Shown piece by piece: positions 59,662 through 64,000 of a stretch of 64,000 nucleotides of DNA. Made by a program: the position numbers and the translations under genes. Origin of the DNA: CAVXUB01 sp963764805 (GTDB lineage Bacteria; Actinomycetota; Acidimicrobiia; Acidimicrobiales; Bog-793); NCBI GenBank assembly GCA_963764805.1, contig CAVXUB010000005.1, forward strand, positions 124,001-188,000. Reading direction: 5' to 3'. The notes below the pieces were generated by a model. That model was not told where the DNA came from, did not search any database, and saw nothing but the letters and a program-made list of their open reading frames with translations. The stretch's first letter is position 1; each line of letters opens with the position of its first letter.

Positions 59662-61392
59662 CGGTCCGCACCGCCGGCCGGGCGTCTCTGGGAGGGGTGC
59701 ACGACTATCTCGTCGTTCGAGGAGCCCGCGGGGACCATCGGGAAGACCTGTTCCATCGAGTCCGTCCGGAAGTCGACCACGACCGGCTGGTCGTCGATCG
59801 AGTTCGCCTTCTCGATCGCGGCCGGCACCTCGTCGGGCGAGTCGACACGGATCCCGACGCAGCCCATCGCCTCGGCCCACTTCACGTAGTCGGGCAGGTC
59901 CGGCGAGAGGTAGACCTCCGAATAGCGCTCCTCGTAGAACATGTGCTGCCACTGGCGCACCATCCCGAGATAGGCGTTGTTGAGGATCGCCACCTTCACC
60001 GGGATGCGCTCCGAGGACGCGGTCACCAGCTCCTGAGCGGTCATCTGGAAGCAGCCGTCGCCGTCTATCGCCCAAACCAGGCGGTCGGGTCGCCCGACCT
60101 TGGCGCCGATGGCGGCTGGCACGGCGAAGCCCATCGTGCCGAGGCCGCCCGAGTTGACCCACGTATAGGGATGATCGAAACGCCAGAACTGCGATGCCCA
60201 CATCTGGTGCTGCCCGACACCCGAGACGACGATGGTGTCGTCGGGCGTCGCATCGCGCAGAGCCTCCACCACGAACTGGGGCTTGAGACGATCGATCTCG
60301 CCGCCCCCGCCCTCGTAGGTGAGCGGGAAGCGGCGCTGCCACTCGTTGACCCGCGAGATCCAGGGCTGCAGCCGCTGCGGGTCGGACGGGCTCCCGGCGG
60401 AGCTCATCCACCATCGCCTCGGTCGCACGCCGGCAGTCTGCGACGATCGCCACGTCCGGCCGGCGCACCTTTCCCATCTCCGCCCGGTCGATGTCGACGT
60501 GCACGATCTTCGCTTCAGGGGCAAACGAGGCGACCTTGCCGGTCACCCGATCGTCGAAGCGCGACCCCAACGCCACCAACAGGTCGGCCCTCTGCATGGC
60601 CATCACCGCCGCGTAGTTGCCGTGCATGCCGGGCATGCCGAGGCAGAGCGGATGGCTGTCGGGAAAGGCGCCACGCGCCATCAGCGTCGTGACGACGGGC
60701 GCCCCGGTCAGCTCGGCCAGGACGCGCAATGCCTCCGCACCGCGAGCCTTGAGGACGCCTCCCCCGACATAGAGGACGGGGCGCTCCGACCGGCGGATGA
60801 GCTCGGCGGCGGCCGCTATCGCTTGGGGATCGGCCTCGTAAGCGGGAAGATAGCCGGGCAGGTCGACCTCGCCCGGGTCGTACCAGTCCATGAGCGAGTT
60901 GGAGACGTCCTTCGGAACGTCGACGAGCACCGGCCCCGGCCGCCCGGTTGTCGCCACATGAAAGGCCTCGTGGATCACCTGAGGAATGTCGTCGGGCGAG
61001 GTGACGAGCCAGTTGTGTTTCGTGACGCCCATCGTGATGCCCGTCGTGTCGCACTCCTGGAACGAGTCGGTCCCGATCGATGTCCTCGCCACCTGTCCCG
61101 TGATGACGACCAACGGGATCGAGTCCATGTAGGCGTCGGCGAGCGGCGTGACGATGTTCGTGGCACCCGGCCCGCTCGTCACCATCGCCACCCCCGGCCG
61201 CCCGGTCACGTGGGCATAACCCTCCGCTGCATGGCCCGCCCCCTGCTCGTGGCGGACGAGGATGTGACGGATCGGCGAGTCGAGGATCGGGTCGTAGACG
61301 GGGAGGATGGCGCCGCCGGGGAGGCCGAAGATCACCTCCACTCCTTCGGCTTCCAGGCTCCTTATGAGGGCCTGAGCCCCGGTGTACTGCAT
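59658..61392 (-). CDS. ilvB: Acetolactate synthase large subunit, frameshifted
   Basis: ThDP- and FAD-dependent first common enzyme of branched-chain synthesis. Starts at ATG 61392: MQYTGAQALIRSLEAEGVEV; the catalytic Glu is in VRHEQGAGHAAEGYA. The frame breaks near 60392 (minus strand CGGGAGCCCGTCCGACC, one base lost) and resumes SDPQRLQPWISRVNEWQ. The second part has VGQHQMWASQFWRFDHPYTW, VNSGGLGTMGFAVPAAIG and the ThDP motif AIDGDGCFQMTAQEL through AILNNAYLGM. All motifs are present on both sides, so I believe this is an intact gene with a sequencing error. Controlled by an upstream attenuator. Confidence 0.93.
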
Positions 61393-61537
61393 TGCGTCCT
61401 CCCGAGATCGGTGGTCGCTCGATTGGCTTTGCTTGGGTCGCGCGGGCTTGGATCGCCGGGCGCCCTTGCCCCTCCGATCCGGACTGTGGCGGGCCATAGG
61501 CCCCGTCCGGGAACCGGCAACACCGCCTCCCGGAACC

Positions 61538-61563
61538 AAAACGACCTCCCGAGAGGGGAGGTC
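61538..61563 (-). terminator. Intrinsic terminator of the ilvB attenuator
   Basis: Minus-strand perfect 8-bp stem GACCTCCC / GGGAGGTC with a 5-nt loop, then CGTTTTGG. It lies 33 nt after the leader-peptide stop and about 145 nt before ilvB. Confidence 0.85.
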
Positions 61564-61595
61564 GAGAGCGCACGGACGACGGAGAGCCGCGTGCG

Positions 61596-61631
61596 CTACA
61601 TGAGAATTACTACGAGGTCCGTGCGGGTCAT
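61596..61631 (-). CDS. ilvBN(C) leader peptide (branched-chain attenuator)
   Basis: An 11-codon ORF reading MTRTDLVVILM then TAG. Five of its residues (Leu, Val, Val, Ile, Leu) are consecutive branched-chain amino acids, the expected sensor for multivalent attenuation by Leu, Val and Ile. The ATG stands 8 nt after a weak -10 box, so it too may be leaderless. Confidence 0.85.
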   Translation of the reverse strand: MTRTDLVVILM

Positions 61632-61639
61632 TGCATGCC

Positions 61640-61669
61640 AGTGTGGCAGAGGTACCTCGCTGCTGGCAA
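61640..61669 (-). promoter_or_regulatory. Probable ilvB promoter
   Basis: Minus strand TTGCCA (61669-61664), an 18-bp spacer, and CACACT (61645-61640). Both boxes are imperfect. The placement is supported by its close likeness to the leuA promoter: an 18-bp spacer and 8-9 nt from -10 to the leader ATG. Confidence 0.45.
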
Positions 61670-61698
61670 CCTGTTGACGCCCGCGGTCGTTCTGCCCG

Positions 61699-62100
61699 TC
61701 AGTCCGAATTCTCATCGGCGCCCGGCATCACGCAGAACTCGTTCCCCTCCGGGTCGGCCATCACTGTCCACGGCGTGTCCCTCTGCCCCACGTCGGCTGG
61801 TAGGGCACCGAGGGCCGTGAGCCGCTCCACCTCCTCCTCCTTGGTGGCTCCCACTGGTGTGACGTCGATGTGCACCCGGTTCTTGGTCGTCTTCGCCTCG
61901 GGAACGAGCACGAAGGCGACGGCAGGAGGCTGCGGAGCCGCCACCAAGGCTTCCTCGGTCAACTCATCGGCCGGCCAGCGGATGGCGATCCAGCCCTCAC
62001 CCGACGCTGCCTTCTCGTAGCCGAGTACCGCGCACCAGAAGTCGGTCATCCTGTCGAGGTCGTGACAATCGACGATTACTTCCGTCAGGCGCGAGGTCAT
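61699..62100 (-). CDS. VOC/glyoxalase-like family protein
   Basis: 133 residues of the one-module-pair vicinal oxygen chelate fold: LTEVIVDCHDLDRMTDFWCA, AVAFVLVPEAKTTKNRVHID, VTPVGATKEEEVERLTALGA and the ending TVMADPEGNEFCVMPG. Many such proteins in actinobacteria are of unknown function. Some bind bleomycin-type drugs or metals. It lies between ilvB and ilvD but has no evident role in that pathway. Confidence 0.85.
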   Translation of the reverse strand: MTSRLTEVIVDCHDLDRMTDFWCAVLGYEKAASGEGWIAIRWPADELTEEALVAAPQPPAVAFVLVPEAKTTKNRVHIDVTPVGATKEEEVERLTALGALPADVGQRDTPWTVMADPEGNEFCVMPGADENSD

Positions 62101-62226
62101 GGCGCCAAGCTAACCGCCGTGCTTGGTCCGGGCCGCGAGACCCGATCGAGCTTTCCGGCGAAATGTGTCAGAAATGAGCCGTAACGCAAGAAACCTCGGG
62201 CCCGCAGGCTGGACCAGCCGGCAGCC

Positions 62227-63942
62227 CTACGGCTCTGTGACCGCCCCGCGTTCTGCCCCCGTCACCAGCTTGGCGTACTTGGCAAGGAACCCACTGGTGT
62301 AGCGAGGCGCCGGGGGTTCCCACTCGGCTCGTCGCCGATCGACCTCACGGTCGTCGACGAGCAGGTCCAACCGGCCCTCCTCGGCGTCGAGGACGATCGT
62401 GTCGCCGTCCCGCACAAGAGCGATCGGTCCGCCGACGGCCGCCTCCGGCGCCACGTGGCCGACGCAGAAACCGTGCGTCCCGCCGGAGAAGCGGCCATCT
62501 GTGACGAGCGCGCAGTCACCACCGCGACCCGCGCCCGACATCGCCCCCGTGACCGCCAGCATCTCCCGCATCCCAGGGCCGCCCTTAGGTCCTTCGTAGC
62601 GGATCACCACCACCGTTCCGGGCTCGACCGATCCGGCGATGATCGCCTCCATCGCCGCATCCTCGCCGTCGAACACCCGCGCCGTCCCCTCGAAGCGCAG
62701 CCGGTCCATGCCCGCCACCTTCACCACCGCACCTTGTGGCGCAAGCGATCCCCGTAGCACGGCTATACCGCCCTGCTCGTGGAGCGGGTCGTTCAGCCGG
62801 CGCACCACCACCCCGTCCGGCGGCGGAGCCGACCCCGAGCCGGCGAGCGCCGTCAGGTTCTCCTCGATCGTGCGCCCGGTGATGGTCATGCACGAGCCGT
62901 CGACCAGGCCGGCCGAGAGCAGCTCTGCCATCACCACCGGCACCCCTCCGATGCGATCGAGGTCGACCATGTGGAAACGCCCGTGAGGCTTCATGTCTGC
63001 CAGGTGCGGTGTGCGCCGGCCGATGCGGTTGAAGTCGTCGATGTGGAGGTCCACCCGCGCCTCCCTCGCGATGGCGAGTAGGTGCAGCACGGCATTGGTG
63101 GAGCCACCGAGCGCCATCGTGACGGCGATGGCGTTCTCGAAGGCCGCCTTGGTGAGGATCCGCCGCGGCGTGATCCCGGACTCCAGCATCCGCACCACGG
63201 CCTCACCGCTCTCGAAGGCGCCATCCTGTCGGCGACTGTCGACGGCCGGAGCCGACGCTCCCGCCGGCAGCGCCATCCCCAGCGCTTCGGCGACGGAAGC
63301 CATCGTGTTGGCGGTGAACATCCCGGCGCACGAGCCGATCGTCGGGCATGCGCGGCGCTCGATCTCACCGAGCTCGTCCTCACTCATCTCCCCTGCAGCG
63401 CAGGCGCCCACCGCCTCGAACACCGAGACGATGTCGAGCGCCCGCTCGCCGATGTGCCCCGGCAGGATCGACCCCCCGTAGACGAACGCCATCGGCAGGT
63501 CCAGACGTGCTGCCGCCATCAACATCCCGGGCAGCGACTTGTCACATCCCGCCAACCCGACGAACCCGTCGAAACGCTCAGCGTGCATCATGCACTCCAC
63601 CGAATCGGCGATCAGCTCGCGGCTGACAAGCGAAGCTCGCATGCCCTCGTGCCCCATCGAGATGCCGTCCGAGACGGCGATCGTGACGAACTCGACGGGA
63701 AAGCCTCCGGCCCTGCGAACTCCCTCCTTCGCCCGATCGGCCAGCAAGTCCAAGCCCATGTTGCAGGGCGTGACCTCGTTCCAGGACGAGGCGATCCCGA
63801 TCTGCGGCTTGGCGAAATCGTCGTCGCCCATCCCGACTGCTCGCAGCATCGCCCGCGCCGGGGCCCGCCGGAAGCCGTCGGTCACGTCCCGGCTGCGGAT
63901 CTTCAGATCTCGTGGCGGGATCGGATGGGACGCGGTCGGCAT
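62227..63942 (-). CDS. ilvD: Dihydroxy-acid dehydratase
   Basis: Dehydrates dihydroxy-acids to the 2-keto acids of valine and isoleucine. 571 residues of the IlvD/Edd family. Iron-sulfur cluster cysteines are in SWNEVTPCNMGLDLL (about residue 60), VGLAGCDKSLPGMLMAA (about 133) and CPTIGSCAGMFTANTMASVA (about 205). KPHGRFHMVDLDRIGGVPVV and LVTDGRFSGGTHGFCVGHVA complete the signature. The start is ATG 63942; the 58 bp beyond to the window edge show no gene. Confidence 0.97.
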   Translation of the reverse strand: MPTASHPIPPRDLKIRSRDVTDGFRRAPARAMLRAVGMGDDDFAKPQIGIASSWNEVTPCNMGLDLLADRAKEGVRRAGGFPVEFVTIAVSDGISMGHEGMRASLVSRELIADSVECMMHAERFDGFVGLAGCDKSLPGMLMAAARLDLPMAFVYGGSILPGHIGERALDIVSVFEAVGACAAGEMSEDELGEIERRACPTIGSCAGMFTANTMASVAEALGMALPAGASAPAVDSRRQDGAFESGEAVVRMLESGITPRRILTKAAFENAIAVTMALGGSTNAVLHLLAIAREARVDLHIDDFNRIGRRTPHLADMKPHGRFHMVDLDRIGGVPVVMAELLSAGLVDGSCMTITGRTIEENLTALAGSGSAPPPDGVVVRRLNDPLHEQGGIAVLRGSLAPQGAVVKVAGMDRLRFEGTARVFDGEDAAMEAIIAGSVEPGTVVVIRYEGPKGGPGMREMLAVTGAMSGAGRGGDCALVTDGRFSGGTHGFCVGHVAPEAAVGGPIALVRDGDTIVLDAEEGRLDLLVDDREVDRRRAEWEPPAPRYTSGFLAKYAKLVTGAERGAVTEP

Positions 63943-64000
63943 CCTTGGAGGCTACGACTTGCATGTCTCGCCGATCCAGGGTCGGGACCAACCTCCCCAC

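Noticed and set aside
59658..61392. ilvB as a true pseudogene
   Set aside because: All motifs are intact on both sides of a single-base break, its regulatory leader and partner genes are intact, and similar breaks occur throughout the window.

Overview
The window is about 70% G+C and gene-dense, with many ATGA/GTGA start-stop overlaps and many GTG starts. A SigK/RskA-like sigma/anti-sigma pair, a DUF1707 protein, an LCP-family protein, an actinobacterial-type SerC and several promoters placed for leaderless mRNAs point to a high-GC actinobacterium. Class Acidimicrobiia is my best guess from overall gene style; I cannot prove it without a search. I see no rRNA, convincing tRNA, CRISPR array, insertion sequence or prophage.

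Layout. 1-10.8 kb: mixed housekeeping and catabolism (cyclase-like protein, DUF2461, Fur, LCP protein, FAH-family hydrolase, DinB, HPPD, MsrA, Gfo/Idh/MocA oxidoreductase, ferritin-like diiron protein, ECF sigma with zinc anti-sigma). 10.8-14.7 kb: membrane protein, cupredoxin lipoprotein, then a divergent pair of citrate synthases, one fused to CBS domains and one to a DNA-binding domain. 14.8-18.3 kb: acyl-CoA synthetase, serpin, nitrobindin-like protein. 18.2-26.8 kb: secreted proteins and lipoproteins, a TPR-AAA ATPase / TPR membrane protein / kinase-like operon, MFS transporter, BNR-type lipoprotein, DUF2071. 27.5-34.4 kb: acyl-CoA dehydrogenase, lipoprotein, SGNH hydrolase, P450 with its ferredoxin, methyltransferase, unknowns. 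34.5-43 kb: leuB, DUF1707, LLM oxidoreductase, greA, leuC-leuD, Nudix, CYTH-CHAD. 42-46.7 kb: sedolisin protease operon with two secreted repeat proteins. 46.8-64 kb: biosynthetic block (leuA, serA, aminotransferase, serC, ilvC, ilvN, ilvB, ilvD), interrupted by cell-envelope sugar genes (flippase-GT2 fusion, UDP-sugar dehydrogenase, epimerase).

How the genes work together. leuA, leuB, leuC, leuD, ilvB, ilvN, ilvC and ilvD supply nearly the whole valine/leucine/isoleucine pathway; serA and serC supply serine. leuA and ilvB each have a readable attenuator: a short leader peptide rich in the regulating amino acids, followed by an intrinsic terminator. Both leader ORFs appear to begin at the transcription start.

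The most unusual locus is the back-to-back citrate synthase pair at 11.8-14.7 kb. One enzyme carries its own helix-turn-helix, the other carries nucleotide-sensing CBS domains, and a perfect palindrome lies between them across both divergent promoters. A second unexplained signal is a roughly 47-bp imperfect palindrome found four times between genes.

Quality warning. At least fifteen otherwise well-preserved genes or gene pairs, including ilvB, are broken by single-base frame changes, often at or beside homopolymers. I read most as sequencing or assembly errors rather than true pseudogenes. Coordinates of such genes span the reconstructed gene, and the break point is given in each entry.
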